DNA of 64,000 bases from Coriobacteriaceae bacterium (GCA_015062655.1 SUUG01000015.1:1-64000); one strand, 5' to 3'. Positions 37,729 to 47,022 are shown, counted from the stretch's first letter. The notes: a model not told the origin generated them from the sequence alone. Program-made: numbers and translations.

Positions 37729-38659
37729 AGCGGACCGCCATGAGATCGCGATCGGTGACGAGCGCTACCCGGACGGGGTGCGCGAGCTTTCGGATGCCGC
37801 GCCCGTCCTCTACGTGCGCGGGGACCCTGCGGCCCTCAGGCTGCCCTCCCTGTCGATCGTGGGCTCGCGCTCGGCCACGCCCTACGGCGTCGCGGTGGCC
37901 GAGATGGGGGCGAGGATCGCGGCGGAGTCGGGTCTGGCCGTGGTGTCGGGAGGTGCCCGCGGATGCGATGCCGCCGCCGGGGCCGCAGCGCTCGACGCGG
38001 GCGGCGTCCACGTCGTCGTGCTCGGCTGCGGGGCCGACGTGGTCTACCCGCGAAGCTCGCGCGGCCTGATCGAGCGGGCGCTCGCCGGCGGCGGGGCGGT
38101 GGTGTCGCTCGACCCCTGGGGGATGGAGCCGCGCCGATGGGCCTTCCCGAGGAGGAACCGCGTGATCGCGGCCCTCTCCCGCGCCCTGCTCGTGACCGAG
38201 GCGGGCCTCCCGTCGGGGACCTTCACCACGGCCGAGTGCGCATGCGAGCTCGACCGCGAGCTCCTTGCCGTGCCCGGCTCGATCCTGTCGAAGGAGTCGC
38301 GGGGCAGCAACCACCTCATCGCCTCGGGTGCGACCTGCATCGCCGATGAGGGCGACCTCGAGATGGCGATCTCGCGCATCTATGGCTGCCTGAGGTTCTG
38401 CCGACCGGCAGCCCCCGGCACCCCGGGGCTCTCCGTGCGCGACCAGTCGCTGCTCGACGCCCTCGCGGCGAGCCCCCTGCGCATCGATGAGATCTCCCGC
38501 CTCACCCGCCTCGACGCGGCCTCCACGCTCCAACTCGTCTCCGATCTCATGGTGCGAGGCCTGGTCGAACGGCTCCTCGACGGGCGCGTGAGCCTCACGA
38601 AACTCGCGCTTCACGCCCGGACGCCCTTGGGACACAATATGGTCTCGAGAAACCGATGA
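37718..38659 (+). CDS. dprA: DNA-processing protein DprA/Smf
   Basis: DprA binds incoming single-stranded DNA and loads RecA. The 313-residue protein has the Rossmann-like core: SIVGSRSATPYGVAVAEMGA, VVSGGARGCDAAAGAAAL, VVLGCGADVVYP, WAFPRRNRVIAAL, PSGTFTTAECACELDREL and SNHLIASGA. SGGARGCD replaces the commoner SG(M/L)ARGID. A C-terminal winged-helix region of about 60 residues follows. An AGGGGAGGG site lies inside the comM end. Confidence 0.93.
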   Translation: MPSEADRHEIAIGDERYPDGVRELSDAAPVLYVRGDPAALRLPSLSIVGSRSATPYGVAVAEMGARIAAESGLAVVSGGARGCDAAAGAAALDAGGVHVVVLGCGADVVYPRSSRGLIERALAGGGAVVSLDPWGMEPRRWAFPRRNRVIAALSRALLVTEAGLPSGTFTTAECACELDRELLAVPGSILSKESRGSNHLIASGATCIADEGDLEMAISRIYGCLRFCRPAAPGTPGLSVRDQSLLDALAASPLRIDEISRLTRLDAASTLQLVSDLMVRGLVERLLDGRVSLTKLALHARTPLGHNMVSRNR

Positions 38660-38669
38660 GAGGAAACGC

Positions 38670-40016
38670 ATGGATACCGTGATCGTCGAGGTGATCGGCG
38701 GCGGGCTCGCCGGAAGCGAGTGCGCCTGCCAGCTTGCTGACCGCGGGCTCCGCGTCCGCCTGCACGAGATGCGGCCCGAAAGGACGTCGCCCGCCCACCA
38801 CACGGGCGCGCTCGCGGAGCTCGTCTGCTCCAACTCGTTCAAGTCGACCCGCCCCGACTCGGCGGCGGGACTGCTCAAGCGCGAGCTCGTGCTCATGGGC
38901 TCGGTGCTCCTTTCCTGCGCCGAGCGGGCGAGCGTCCCCTCCGGCGGTGCGCTCGCCGTCGATCGCGCGCGCTTCTCGGCGCTCGTGGAGCAGGAGGTCG
39001 CCAGCCGGCCCGGCATCGAGGTCGTGCGCGGGGAGGTCACGGAGATCCCCGAGGGCCGCGTCGTGATCGCGGCGGGTCCGCTGTGCTCCGACGCCCTCGC
39101 CGCGCGCGTCCACGAGCTGGTGGGCGGGGAGTCGCTGTCGTTTTTCGACGCCGCCGCGCCCATCGTCGACGCCTCGACGCTCGACCTCGACGTCCTCTTC
39201 CGCCAGTCGCGCTATGGCGAGGGCGGAGTGGGGGACTACCTGAACGCCCCGTTCGACCGCGCGGGCTACGAGGCCTTCATCGCCGAGCTCACCGGCGCCG
39301 AGCGGGCCGTCCTGAAGGATTTCGAGGCCTCCGACCTCTTCCAGGCCTGCCAGCCCGCCGAGGAGGTGGCGCGCAAGGGGATCGACGCGATCCGTTTCGG
39401 GGCGATGAAGCCCGTGGGGCTCACCGACCCCCGCACCGGCCGCCGCCCCTGGGCCGCGGTGCAGCTCAGGGCCGAAAACGAGGCCGGGACCGCCTACAAC
39501 CTCGTGGGCTTCCAGACCAACCTCACCTTCAAAGAGCAGCGCCGCGTGTTCCGCATGATCCCCGGCCTCGAGCGCGCCGAGTTCTTCCGCTACGGCGTCA
39601 TGCACCGCAACACCTTCGTCGACGCGCCCCGCGTGCTCGACGGCAGCTTCGCGGTCCCGGGTACGACGGTGCGCCTCGCGGGGCAGATCACGGGCACCGA
39701 GGGCTACACCGAGGCGATCGCCTCGGGGCTCCTCGCTGCCGTGAACACCTACGCCGACGCCGTCGGCGCGACGCGGGCGAGCCTGCCCGTGACCGGGGCC
39801 CTGGGGTCGCTCGCCGCCTACGCCACGAGTCCCGAGACCGTCGACTACCAGCCCATGCACGTGAACTTCGGGATCGTGCCGCCGCTCGGCGACGGGCGCC
39901 GCCGCTCCAAGCGCGACCGCTACGCCGCCTACGCCGAGCGCGCCGAGCGCGACCTCGCGGGCTACCTCGCCTCCCGCCCCGACCTCTTCCCGCGCGGGGC
40001 GCACGGCCGTGGCTGA
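38670..40016 (+). CDS. trmFO: tRNA (uracil-5-)-methyltransferase TrmFO
   Basis: This folate- and FAD-dependent enzyme makes m5U54 in the tRNA T loop. The 448-residue protein has the FAD dinucleotide motif VIGGGLAGSECACQLADRG, then MRPERTSPAHHTGALAELVC and NSFKSTRPDSAAGLLKREL, both specific to TrmFO, and a late LAGQITGTEGYTEAIASG. TrmFO is typical of Firmicutes and is unusual in most actinobacteria. GAGAGGAAA precedes the ATG, and the end overlaps the recombinase gene by 8 nt. Confidence 0.97.
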   Translation: MDTVIVEVIGGGLAGSECACQLADRGLRVRLHEMRPERTSPAHHTGALAELVCSNSFKSTRPDSAAGLLKRELVLMGSVLLSCAERASVPSGGALAVDRARFSALVEQEVASRPGIEVVRGEVTEIPEGRVVIAAGPLCSDALAARVHELVGGESLSFFDAAAPIVDASTLDLDVLFRQSRYGEGGVGDYLNAPFDRAGYEAFIAELTGAERAVLKDFEASDLFQACQPAEEVARKGIDAIRFGAMKPVGLTDPRTGRRPWAAVQLRAENEAGTAYNLVGFQTNLTFKEQRRVFRMIPGLERAEFFRYGVMHRNTFVDAPRVLDGSFAVPGTTVRLAGQITGTEGYTEAIASGLLAAVNTYADAVGATRASLPVTGALGSLAAYATSPETVDYQPMHVNFGIVPPLGDGRRRSKRDRYAAYAERAERDLAGYLASRPDLFPRGAHGRG

Positions 40017-40920
40017 GCCGGCCGCCTGGGAGGCGGTCGACGATTTCATCGCCTACGCCGCCGGCGCTGCGGGCCTGTCGCCCGAGACGGTGCGCGCCTA
40101 CGATGAGCACCTCGGGGCCTTCTGCCGCTGGTGCGAGCGGCACGGGACGCCCGCCCTCGATCCCGGCGTGCGGGGGCTGCGCGCCTACCTCGGGGAGCTC
40201 TCCCGCGCCGGCTACGCCCCGCGCACGCTCGCCGCGCACCTCTCGACGATCAGGGGCTTCTTCCGCTGGCTCGTCCTCGAGGGCGTCACCCAGGAGGACC
40301 CCGCGTCGGCGCTCATGGCGCCGAAGGTGGGCAGGAGCCTGCCGCACACGCTCACGGCGGCGCAGATGGACGCCCTCATCGCCGCGCCCGACCGCTCGAG
40401 CGCAGGGGGGCTGCGCGACGCCTGCATGCTCGAGCTCCTCTACGCCACCGGCGCGCGCGTCTCCGAGGCGGCGGGGCTCACCGTGGGCTCCTTCGAGGAC
40501 GGCAGCCGCCTCGTGCGGCTGTTCGGGAAGGGCTCCAAGGAGCGGATCGTCCCGCTGTACCGGCGCGCCCGCGAGGCCGTGGACGCCTACCTCGAGCGCG
40601 GCCGCCCCGAGCTCCTTCTCCGATCGGGGGGCCGCGCGGAAGACGCCCTCTTCATATCCGACCGCGGCCGTGCCATGAACGCGGACGCCCTGCGCTATCG
40701 TTTCCGCCGCCTCGCCGCCGCCGCGGGGGTCCCCGCCGACATCACCCCGCACGCCATGCGGCACACCTTCGCCACGGACCTGCTCGCCGGCGGGGCTGAC
40801 CTCAGGGTGGTCCAGGAGCTGCTGGGCCACGCGAGCCTCTCGACCACGCAGATCTACACGCACCTGACCCCTGAGCGCCTGAAGGCCGCCGTGTCGCAGG
40901 CCCATCCGCGCGGCGCGTGA
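40009..40920 (+). CDS. Tyrosine recombinase XerC/XerD
   Basis: This site-specific recombinase resolves chromosome dimers at dif with FtsK. The 303-residue protein has the SAM-like N-terminal domain and the full catalytic set: Arg in LYATGARVSEAAGL, Lys in FGKGSKERIVPLY, HAMRH, and the LGHASLSTTQIYTH box with His and the Tyr nucleophile. It is a core housekeeping copy, coupled to trmFO, and not a phage integrase. XerC versus XerD cannot be decided from this window. The start is GTG at 40009. Confidence 0.93.
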   Translation: MAEPAAWEAVDDFIAYAAGAAGLSPETVRAYDEHLGAFCRWCERHGTPALDPGVRGLRAYLGELSRAGYAPRTLAAHLSTIRGFFRWLVLEGVTQEDPASALMAPKVGRSLPHTLTAAQMDALIAAPDRSSAGGLRDACMLELLYATGARVSEAAGLTVGSFEDGSRLVRLFGKGSKERIVPLYRRAREAVDAYLERGRPELLLRSGGRAEDALFISDRGRAMNADALRYRFRRLAAAAGVPADITPHAMRHTFATDLLAGGADLRVVQELLGHASLSTTQIYTHLTPERLKAAVSQAHPRGA

Positions 40921-40969
40921 GGCCCGAGCGCCCCGCCCACAGCTTCTATACAACTCCGCCCGCGCCGCC

Positions 40970-40998
40970 TTGGCTTTCCGCGCTGTTCCTGCTATTAT
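40970..40998 (+). promoter_or_regulatory. Promoter of rpsB-tsf
   Basis: TTGGCT (40970-40975) and TATTAT (40993-40998) are 17 bp apart. The implied 5' leader is about 130 nt, long for this genome. Confidence 0.7.
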
Positions 40999-41061
40999 TT
41001 CGCAGGTTGCGCAGACGCGCAGCGAACATCACACACGCGCGGCTACTCGCACGCCGTGGTG

Positions 41062-41088
41062 CCCGGCTCAAGGTAGCGACGAGCCGGG
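41062..41088 (+). promoter_or_regulatory. Hairpin in the rpsB leader RNA
   Basis: CCCGGCTC (41062-41069) pairs perfectly with GAGCCGGG (41081-41088) over an 11-nt loop, in the transcribed leader 49 nt before the rpsB start. Many ribosomal operons are controlled by their own protein through leader structures. Whether S2 binds here is inference. Confidence 0.5.
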
Positions 41089-41137
41089 TGGCGGACGGGG
41101 CCGACCCCGCGCGGAGGCAAACCACAGGAGGTTACCC

Positions 41138-41914
41138 ATGGCTACCAAGATCAACATTCGCACCCTGCTCGAGGCCGGCTGCCACTTCGGCCACCAGACC
41201 CGCCGCTGGAACCCCAAGATGAAGCCCTTCATCTTCGGTGAGCGCAACGGCATCTACATCCTCGACCTCAAGCAGACCATCGTCGAGGCCGACCGCGCCT
41301 ACACGTTTTTGCGCAACACCTGCGCCCACGGGGGCAAGGTGCTCTTCGTCGGCACCAAGAAGCAGGCCCAGGAGGCCGTGAAAAACGCGGCCGAGCGCGC
41401 CGGCATGCCCTTCATCAACCAGCGCTGGCTCGGCGGCATGCTCACCAACTTCGTGACCATCCGCTCCCGCATCAACCGCATGGAGGAGCTCGAGACCATG
41501 GTCGAGGACGGCTCCATGGCCCTGCGCGTCAAGAAGGAGCAGGCCGTGCTCGGCAAGGAGCTCGCCAAGCTGCAGACCAACCTCGGCGGCGCCCGCGACC
41601 TCAAGGCCCTGCCCCAGGCCCTGTTCGTGATCGACACCAAGCGCGAGGAGAACGCCATCAAGGAGGCCCAGCGCCTCGGCATCCCCGTCGTCGCCCTCAT
41701 CGACACCAACTCCGACCCCGACGAGGTCGAGTACGGCGTCCCCTGCAACGATGACGCCATCTCCGCGGTCTCCCTCATGTGCGACCTGTTCGCCGACGCC
41801 TGCCTCGCCGGCACCGGCAAGGAGCAGATCTCCGAGGCCGAGATGACCGCCGCCGCGCCCGAGGCCGCCCCGGTCGCCGAGGCTCCTGCCGCCGAGGCCG
41901 CCCAGGCTGAGTAA
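41138..41914 (+). CDS. rpsB: 30S ribosomal protein S2
   Basis: This 258-residue uS2 has INIRTLLEAGCHFGHQTRRW, GTKKQAQEAVKNAAERAGM, INQRWLGGMLTNF and IDTNSDPDEVEYGVPCNDDA. The last 35 residues are an Ala/Glu-rich tail, as in many high-GC species. The ATG at 41138 follows AGGAGG by 6 nt. The gene pairs with tsf, 42 nt downstream, as in nearly all bacteria. Confidence 0.98.
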   Translation: MATKINIRTLLEAGCHFGHQTRRWNPKMKPFIFGERNGIYILDLKQTIVEADRAYTFLRNTCAHGGKVLFVGTKKQAQEAVKNAAERAGMPFINQRWLGGMLTNFVTIRSRINRMEELETMVEDGSMALRVKKEQAVLGKELAKLQTNLGGARDLKALPQALFVIDTKREENAIKEAQRLGIPVVALIDTNSDPDEVEYGVPCNDDAISAVSLMCDLFADACLAGTGKEQISEAEMTAAAPEAAPVAEAPAAEAAQAE

Positions 41915-41956
41915 GTCCGTCCCGATCAGCAGCACCGCACCTAGAAAGGAACGCAC

Positions 41957-42826
41957 ATGGCCCAGATCACCGCCGCTATGGTCAAGAAGCTCCGCGAGCT
42001 GACCGACTCGCCCATGATGGAGTGCAAGAAGGCCCTCGTCGAGGCCGATGGCGACATCGAGGCCGCCGTCGACATCATGCGCAAGAACGGCCTGGCCGCC
42101 GCCGCCAAGAAGGCCGGCCGCGCCACCAACGAGGGCGCCGTCGCCGCCTACATCACCCAGGACGGCCGCTCCGGCGCGCTCGTCGAGGTCTCCTGCGAGA
42201 CCGACTTCGTGGCCTCCAACCCCAAGTTCACCGGGTTCGGCACCCTCGTCGCCCAGACCGTCGTCGCCGAGCAGCCCGCCGACCTCGACGCCCTCCTCGC
42301 AAGCCCGCTCGAGGGCGAGACCGTGGAGGCCGCTCTCACCGAGCTCATCCACATCATCGGCGAGAACATGAAGATCACCCGCTTCGCCTCCCGCAAGACC
42401 GAGGCCGGCGCCCTGTCGAGCTACACCCACATGGGCGGCAAGATCGGCGTCCTCGCCGAGTTCGCCTTCGAGAAGCCCGAGACCGCCCAGACCGAGGCGT
42501 TCCAGACCTTCGCCCACGACGTCGCCATGCAGATCGCCGCGACGGCGCCCATCTGCGCCGTGCGCGAGGACGTCCCGGCCGAGACCGTCGAGCACGAGAA
42601 GGCCATCTACATGGCTCAGGCCGCCGAGTCCGGCAAGCCCGAGGCCATCCAGGAGAAGATGGCCATCGGCCGCCTCGAGAAGTTCTTCAAGGGCTCTGTC
42701 CTCACCGAGCAGGAGTTCATCAAGGACACGAGCATCACGGTGAAGGAGTACGCCGCGCAGGTCTCCCGCGCCGTTGACGACACCGTCACCGTCGTCGGCT
42801 TCGACCGCCTCACCCGCGGCGAGTAA
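41957..42826 (+). CDS. tsf: Elongation factor Ts
   Basis: EF-Ts is the nucleotide-exchange factor for EF-Tu. The 289-residue protein has the UBA-like N-terminus with KLRELTDSPMMECKKALVEA and the core box LVEVSCETDFVASNPKF near residue 78, then HDVAMQIAATAPICAVREDV. It is shared in one transcript with rpsB and closed by a strong terminator. AAAGGA precedes the ATG. Confidence 0.98.
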   Translation: MAQITAAMVKKLRELTDSPMMECKKALVEADGDIEAAVDIMRKNGLAAAAKKAGRATNEGAVAAYITQDGRSGALVEVSCETDFVASNPKFTGFGTLVAQTVVAEQPADLDALLASPLEGETVEAALTELIHIIGENMKITRFASRKTEAGALSSYTHMGGKIGVLAEFAFEKPETAQTEAFQTFAHDVAMQIAATAPICAVREDVPAETVEHEKAIYMAQAAESGKPEAIQEKMAIGRLEKFFKGSVLTEQEFIKDTSITVKEYAAQVSRAVDDTVTVVGFDRLTRGE

Positions 42827-42847
42827 CCCGGCGCACCAACGGTTGAG

Positions 42848-42884
42848 AGCAGGCTGTGGGCATCTGGCCCGCAGCCTGCTTTTT
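42848..42884 (+). terminator. Strong terminator after tsf
   Basis: A 14-bp stem (42848-42861 with 42867-42880), starting AGCAGGCTG and ending CAGCCTGCT, has a 5-nt loop and one G-U, followed by TTTTC. Confidence 0.93.
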
Positions 42885-42905
42885 CATGGGTCGCAGCGTC
42901 ACACC

Positions 42906-42914
42906 TGATAGAAT
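42906..42914 (+). promoter_or_regulatory. Extended -10 promoter of pyrH
   Basis: TGATAGAAT contains the TGn extension plus a TAGAAT -10 box (42909-42914). No convincing -35 box is seen, which fits an extended -10 promoter. The pyrH start is 28 nt further on. Confidence 0.55.
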
Positions 42915-42942
42915 AGGGACGTTGAACCATAAGGAGGATGAT

Positions 42943-43665
42943 GTGAGCGGCTATCGATACAAACGCGTGCTTCTCAAGCTGTCCGGCGAGGCCCTGATGG
43001 GCGAGGGCGCCTTCGGCATCGACCCCGAGGTCACCGAGCGCCTGGCCCGTCAGATCAAGGGCATCGCCGACGAGGGCATCGAGGTCGGCGTCGTGGTGGG
43101 CGGCGGCAACATCTTCCGCGGGCTCGCCGGCTCCGCCAAGGGGATGGACCGCGCCCAGGCAGACTACATGGGCATGCTCGCCACGGTCATGAACGCGCTC
43201 GCCCTGCAGGACGCCTTCGAGCAGCAGGGGTGCTCCTCGCGGGTGATGAGCGCCATCCAGATGAACGAGGTGTGCGAGCCCTACATCCGCCGCCGCGCGA
43301 TGAACCACCTCGCCAAGGGCGACATCGTGATCTTCGCTGCCGGCTCGGGCAACCCCTATTTCACCACCGACACCGCGGCGGCGCTGCGCGCCTGCGAGAT
43401 CGGCGCCGACTGCCTCATCAAGGCCACCAAGGTCGACGGCGTCTATGACCGCGACCCGGTCGCCAACGAGGACGCCGTGCGCTTCGACTCCATCAGCTAC
43501 CATGAGGTCCTGGTGCGCGGCCTTCAGGTCATGGACGCCACGGCCACGGCGCTGTGCCAGGACAACAACATGCCCATCATCGTCATCAACATCGACGGCG
43601 ATGAGAACATCAGGCGCGCCCTCGCCGGCGAGCCGGTCGGTACCGTCGTTTTTCAGGAGGATTAA
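42943..43665 (+). CDS. pyrH: UMP kinase
   Basis: It phosphorylates UMP to UDP in pyrimidine synthesis and belongs to the amino-acid-kinase fold. The 240-residue protein has [42 protein letters not shown], and [19 protein letters not shown] at the end. The GTG at 42943 follows AAGGAGG by 5 nt. It heads the conserved run pyrH-frr-uppS-cdsA-dxr-rseP-ispG-proS. Confidence 0.97.
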   Translation: MSGYRYKRVLLKLSGEALMGEGAFGIDPEVTERLARQIKGIADEGIEVGVVVGGGNIFRGLAGSAKGMDRAQADYMGMLATVMNALALQDAFEQQGCSSRVMSAIQMNEVCEPYIRRRAMNHLAKGDIVIFAAGSGNPYFTTDTAAALRACEIGADCLIKATKVDGVYDRDPVANEDAVRFDSISYHEVLVRGLQVMDATATALCQDNNMPIIVINIDGDENIRRALAGEPVGTVVFQED

Positions 43666-43667
43666 GC

Positions 43668-44201
43668 ATGGACGGCATCACTCAGAACATGGACAAGTCG
43701 CTCGAGTCCCTGAAGCACAACTTCGCCAAGGTGCGCACGGGTCGCGCCAACGCCAACGTGCTCTCCGACATCACGGTCGACTACTACGGCGTCGCCACCC
43801 CCATCACGCAGGTCGCCGCCGTCAAGGCCCCTGAGGCGCATCTGCTGGTCGTCGAGCCCTGGGACAAGGCGCTCGTGAACGCCATCGTCAAGGCCATCTC
43901 GGCCAGCGACCTCGGCATCACGCCCAACTCCGACGGCATGGTCGTGCGCCTGCCCTTCCCGGCGCCCACCGAGGAGCGTCGCCGCGAGCTCGTCAAGGAG
44001 TGCCGCGAGCTCGCCGAGCAGGCCAAGATCTCCATCCGCAACATCCGCCGCGACTGCAACAACAAGCTCGAGCGCGACGAGGACCTCTCCGAGGACGACG
44101 TCCGCCGCGAGCAGGCCAAGGTGCAAAAGCACACCGATGACTACGTGGCCCGCGTCGACGAGATGCTGCGGGCCAAAGAGGCCGAGGTCATGGAGATCTA
44201 G
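43668..44201 (+). CDS. frr: Ribosome recycling factor
   Basis: It splits post-termination ribosomes together with EF-G. The 177-residue protein has the family landmarks KVRTGRANANVLSDITVDYY, VVEPWDKALVNAIVKAI, LPFPAPTEERRRELVKECRE and IRNIRRDCNNKLERDE. It is slightly shorter than the usual 185 residues because the N-terminus starts close to the first helix. It starts 2 nt after pyrH and abuts uppS. Confidence 0.97.
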   Translation: MDGITQNMDKSLESLKHNFAKVRTGRANANVLSDITVDYYGVATPITQVAAVKAPEAHLLVVEPWDKALVNAIVKAISASDLGITPNSDGMVVRLPFPAPTEERRRELVKECRELAEQAKISIRNIRRDCNNKLERDEDLSEDDVRREQAKVQKHTDDYVARVDEMLRAKEAEVMEI

Positions 44202-44984
44202 ATGGTCCCCGATCCTGAGGCGCTTCGCGCTCATTTCGCCGAGCCGCCTGCCGACATCGCCCTCGAGGACATCGAACTCGAGGGCGTTCCTCGCCATATC
44301 TCCTGCATCATGGACGGCAACGGCCGCTGGGCAACCGCGCGCGGCCTCTCGCGCGGCGAGGGCCACAAAGCGGGCATCGTCTCGCTCCAGGAGGTCATCA
44401 CCGCGGCCGTGCGCCTCGGTGTGGAGGTGCTGTCGGCCTACGCCTTCTCCACGGAGAACTGGTCGCGCCCCAAGGCCGAGGTGAACCTGCTCATGCGCCT
44501 GTTCGCGAAGACCTTTCTGGAGGAGCTCCCGCTTCTGCGCCGTGAGAACGTGCGCGTCGTCTTTTTGGGAGACCTCTCGGCCCTGCCGAGCGCCATCCGC
44601 GAAACGTTCGAGTACGGCCTCGCCGAGTGCGAGGGGCACACCGGCATGGTCCTCGCGCTCGCGGTGAACTACGGCGCCCGCGCCGAGATCGCCCGCGCGG
44701 CCCGCGCGCTCGCGCTCGAGGTGGCCGCGGGGGAGCGCGACGCCGGCTCGGTGACGGAAGACGCCCTGGCCGCGCACCTCTACACGGCGGGCCTGCCCGA
44801 CCCCGAGCTCGTGATCAGGACCTCCGGCGAGCTCAGGCTCTCCAACTACCTGCTCTGGCAGGTCGCCTACGCGGAATTCTATATAACGGACACCTATTGG
44901 CCTGATTTCGACCGATGGGACCTCCTGCGCGCCATCGCCTCCTTCCAGGGGCGCGATCGCCGTTTCGGTGGCCTCTCGGCGTAA
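44202..44984 (+). CDS. uppS: Isoprenyl (undecaprenyl) diphosphate synthase
   Basis: It makes the C55 (or similar) prenyl diphosphate carrier for cell-wall synthesis. The 260-residue cis-prenyltransferase has CIMDGNGRWATARGL with catalytic Asp38, HKAGIVSLQEVI, YAFSTENWSRPKAEV and the late DLVIRTSGE-like box (ELVIRTSGELRLSNYLLWQ). The ATG directly abuts the frr stop. About 35 residues precede the usual catalytic start. Chain length cannot be read from the sequence. Confidence 0.96.
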   Translation: MVPDPEALRAHFAEPPADIALEDIELEGVPRHISCIMDGNGRWATARGLSRGEGHKAGIVSLQEVITAAVRLGVEVLSAYAFSTENWSRPKAEVNLLMRLFAKTFLEELPLLRRENVRVVFLGDLSALPSAIRETFEYGLAECEGHTGMVLALAVNYGARAEIARAARALALEVAAGERDAGSVTEDALAAHLYTAGLPDPELVIRTSGELRLSNYLLWQVAYAEFYITDTYWPDFDRWDLLRAIASFQGRDRRFGGLSA

Positions 44985-45013
44985 GGGCGTCATCGATCTG
45001 AAGGAGCGACAAC

Positions 45014-45862
45014 GTGGATTCGAGCACATCCCCGGCGCAGACGGGGGGAGCGGGGGCGCTTCAGCGGTTTCTCACGCGCACGGTTTGGGGGCTCGCCTAC
45101 ACGGGCATCTTCATAGCCTGCCTGGTCATCGGCCCCATCGCGACGGCCGTCTTCGTCTCCGCCATGAGCGTCCTGTGCTGCTATGAGTTCTACCGGATGA
45201 TGCGCCGGGACGGCAAGGTGCCCAACATGGTCCTGGGCCTCACCGGCTCGGCCCTCTTCCCGCTCGCCGCCCTCGGGCCGCGCACCTTCCTGATCGGCTC
45301 GATCTTTCTGCTCGTGCTCGCCGTCGGTCTGTGGTACGTGTACTCGCCGCGCACGCGCATCGCCGATGTCGCCGTCACGCTCTTCGGACCCATCTACACC
45401 GGGTTCATGCTCTCGACCATCGTGCTTCTGCGCGGCAGCGTGGAGGGCTTCGCGGGCGCGTGGCTCACGGTGGGCGCCTGCGCGTCGCTGTGGGTCAGCG
45501 ACTCTCTCGCCTACCTCGTGGGGAGCCGCTTCGGCAAGCACAAGATGGCGCCCAAGATCAGCCCCAAGAAGAGCTGGGAGGGCTTCGCCGGCGGCGTGGT
45601 GGGCTCCCTCATCATCTGGTTGATCCTCTTCGCGACCGGCTTCTACCGCCTGAGCCTGCCGCTGGCCGTCTTCTGCGGCGTCGTCGTCTCCGTGCTCGGG
45701 GTCTTCGGCGACCTCATCGAGAGCCGCATCAAGCGCGGCGTTGGCGTCAAGGACTCCGGGGACATCATCCCCGGCCACGGCGGCATGCTCGACCGATCCG
45801 ACTCCCTGATCTTCGGGTGCATCACGGCGCTGCTCATCCTGTCTTTGGGGGGCGTGCTGTGA
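45014..45862 (+). CDS. cdsA: Phosphatidate cytidylyltransferase
   Basis: It makes CDP-diacylglycerol from phosphatidate and CTP, the branch point for phospholipids. The 282-residue protein has about seven to eight membrane segments and the C-terminal signature: KISPKKSWEGFAGG, then SRIKRGVGVKDSGDIIPGHG followed by GMLDRSDS. The GTG at 45014 has AAGGAG upstream. The stop overlaps the dxr start by 4 nt. Confidence 0.96.
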   Translation: MDSSTSPAQTGGAGALQRFLTRTVWGLAYTGIFIACLVIGPIATAVFVSAMSVLCCYEFYRMMRRDGKVPNMVLGLTGSALFPLAALGPRTFLIGSIFLLVLAVGLWYVYSPRTRIADVAVTLFGPIYTGFMLSTIVLLRGSVEGFAGAWLTVGACASLWVSDSLAYLVGSRFGKHKMAPKISPKKSWEGFAGGVVGSLIIWLILFATGFYRLSLPLAVFCGVVVSVLGVFGDLIESRIKRGVGVKDSGDIIPGHGGMLDRSDSLIFGCITALLILSLGGVL

Positions 45863-47022
45863 CCGCCCGCCGGCGCGTCGCGATCCTCGGCTGCACGGGC
45901 TCGGTCGGCACGCAGACCCTCGACGTCTGCCGCCAGCACGCCGACCGCCTCGAGGTGGCCCTCCTGTCGGCCCACCGCCGCACCGCCGAGCTCGCGGCGG
46001 CCTCCCGCGCGTTCCGCGTTCCCGTCGTGGCCGTGACCGACGCGGCCCGCGCGGACGACCCGGTGCTCGCCGAACTGCCGGCCGGCACCGAGCTGCGTGC
46101 CGGCATGGACGCCGCGATCGACGCCTGCCTCGCCGACGACATCGACATCGTCGTGATCTCGGTGGTGGGGGCCGCGGGGCTCACCGCCTGCTACCGCCTC
46201 ATCAAGGCGGGCAAGACCGTCGCGCTCGCGAACAAGGAGTCGCTCGTGGTGGGCGGCGACCTCATCATGCCGCTCGTGCGCCCCGGGCAGCTGCTCCCCG
46301 TCGACTCCGAGCACTCGGCCATCTTCCAGTGCTATCTCGGCGAGCGCGCCGACGAGACGCACCTGATCTGGCTCACCTGCTCGGGCGGACCCTTCTTCGG
46401 GCGCTCCCGCGCCGAGCTCGCCGGCGTCGTCCCCGCCGACGCCCTCGCGCACCCCACCTGGGACATGGGGGCCAAGATCACGATCGACTCGGCGACGCTC
46501 ATGAACAAGGGCCTCGAGCGGATCGAGGCCATGCACCTGTTCCAGGCAGGCATCGACGACATCCGGGTCCTCATCCACCGCCAGTCCAAGATCCACTCGA
46601 TGGTCGAGTACGCTGACGGGTCGGTCATCGCCCACCTGGGCGCCTCTGACATGCGCATCCCGGTGCAGTACGCCCTCTCGTACCCCGAGCGCTGGGAGAC
46701 GCCGGCGCCGCGCATCGATTTCCGCACGCTCTCAGAGCTCACCTTCGACGCGCCCGATATGGAGACGTTTCGCTGCCTCGCCCTCGCGGAGGAGGCGGCG
46801 CGCGCCGGTGGTACCATGCCCTGTGTGCTCAACGCCGCGAACGAGGTCGCCGTCGGCTCCTTCCTGGCGCGCGAGCTCTCCTTCACGGGGATCGACGAGG
46901 TCGTCGCCGACGTGATGGGGGCTCATGACGCCGAGCCGGTCGATACCTTGGAGCAGTTGCTCGATCTCGACGGATGGGCGCGCGAGCGGGCCCGTGCGGC
47001 CATCCGCTCACGCTCCCGCTAG
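45859..47022 (+). CDS. dxr: 1-deoxy-D-xylulose 5-phosphate reductoisomerase
   Basis: This is the first committed enzyme of the MEP pathway, NADPH- and metal-dependent. The 387-residue protein begins with the NADPH motif VAILGCTGSVGTQTLDVC and has ALANKESLVVGGDLIMP, PVDSEHSAIFQCY, TCSGGPF, PTWDMGAKITIDSATLMNKG and LEVIEA-like ERIEAMHLF, followed by VLIHRQSKIHSMVEY. The GTG start overlaps cdsA (GTGA). ispG and ispH, later pathway steps, are also in the window. Confidence 0.97.
   Translation: MTARRRVAILGCTGSVGTQTLDVCRQHADRLEVALLSAHRRTAELAAASRAFRVPVVAVTDAARADDPVLAELPAGTELRAGMDAAIDACLADDIDIVVISVVGAAGLTACYRLIKAGKTVALANKESLVVGGDLIMPLVRPGQLLPVDSEHSAIFQCYLGERADETHLIWLTCSGGPFFGRSRAELAGVVPADALAHPTWDMGAKITIDSATLMNKGLERIEAMHLFQAGIDDIRVLIHRQSKIHSMVEYADGSVIAHLGASDMRIPVQYALSYPERWETPAPRIDFRTLSELTFDAPDMETFRCLALAEEAARAGGTMPCVLNAANEVAVGSFLARELSFTGIDEVVADVMGAHDAEPVDTLEQLLDLDGWARERARAAIRSRSR

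Noticed and set aside
40009..40920. The tyrosine recombinase as the integrase of a mobile element
   Set aside because: It has XerC/D size and motifs, overlaps trmFO, and lies in a housekeeping run with no element borders.
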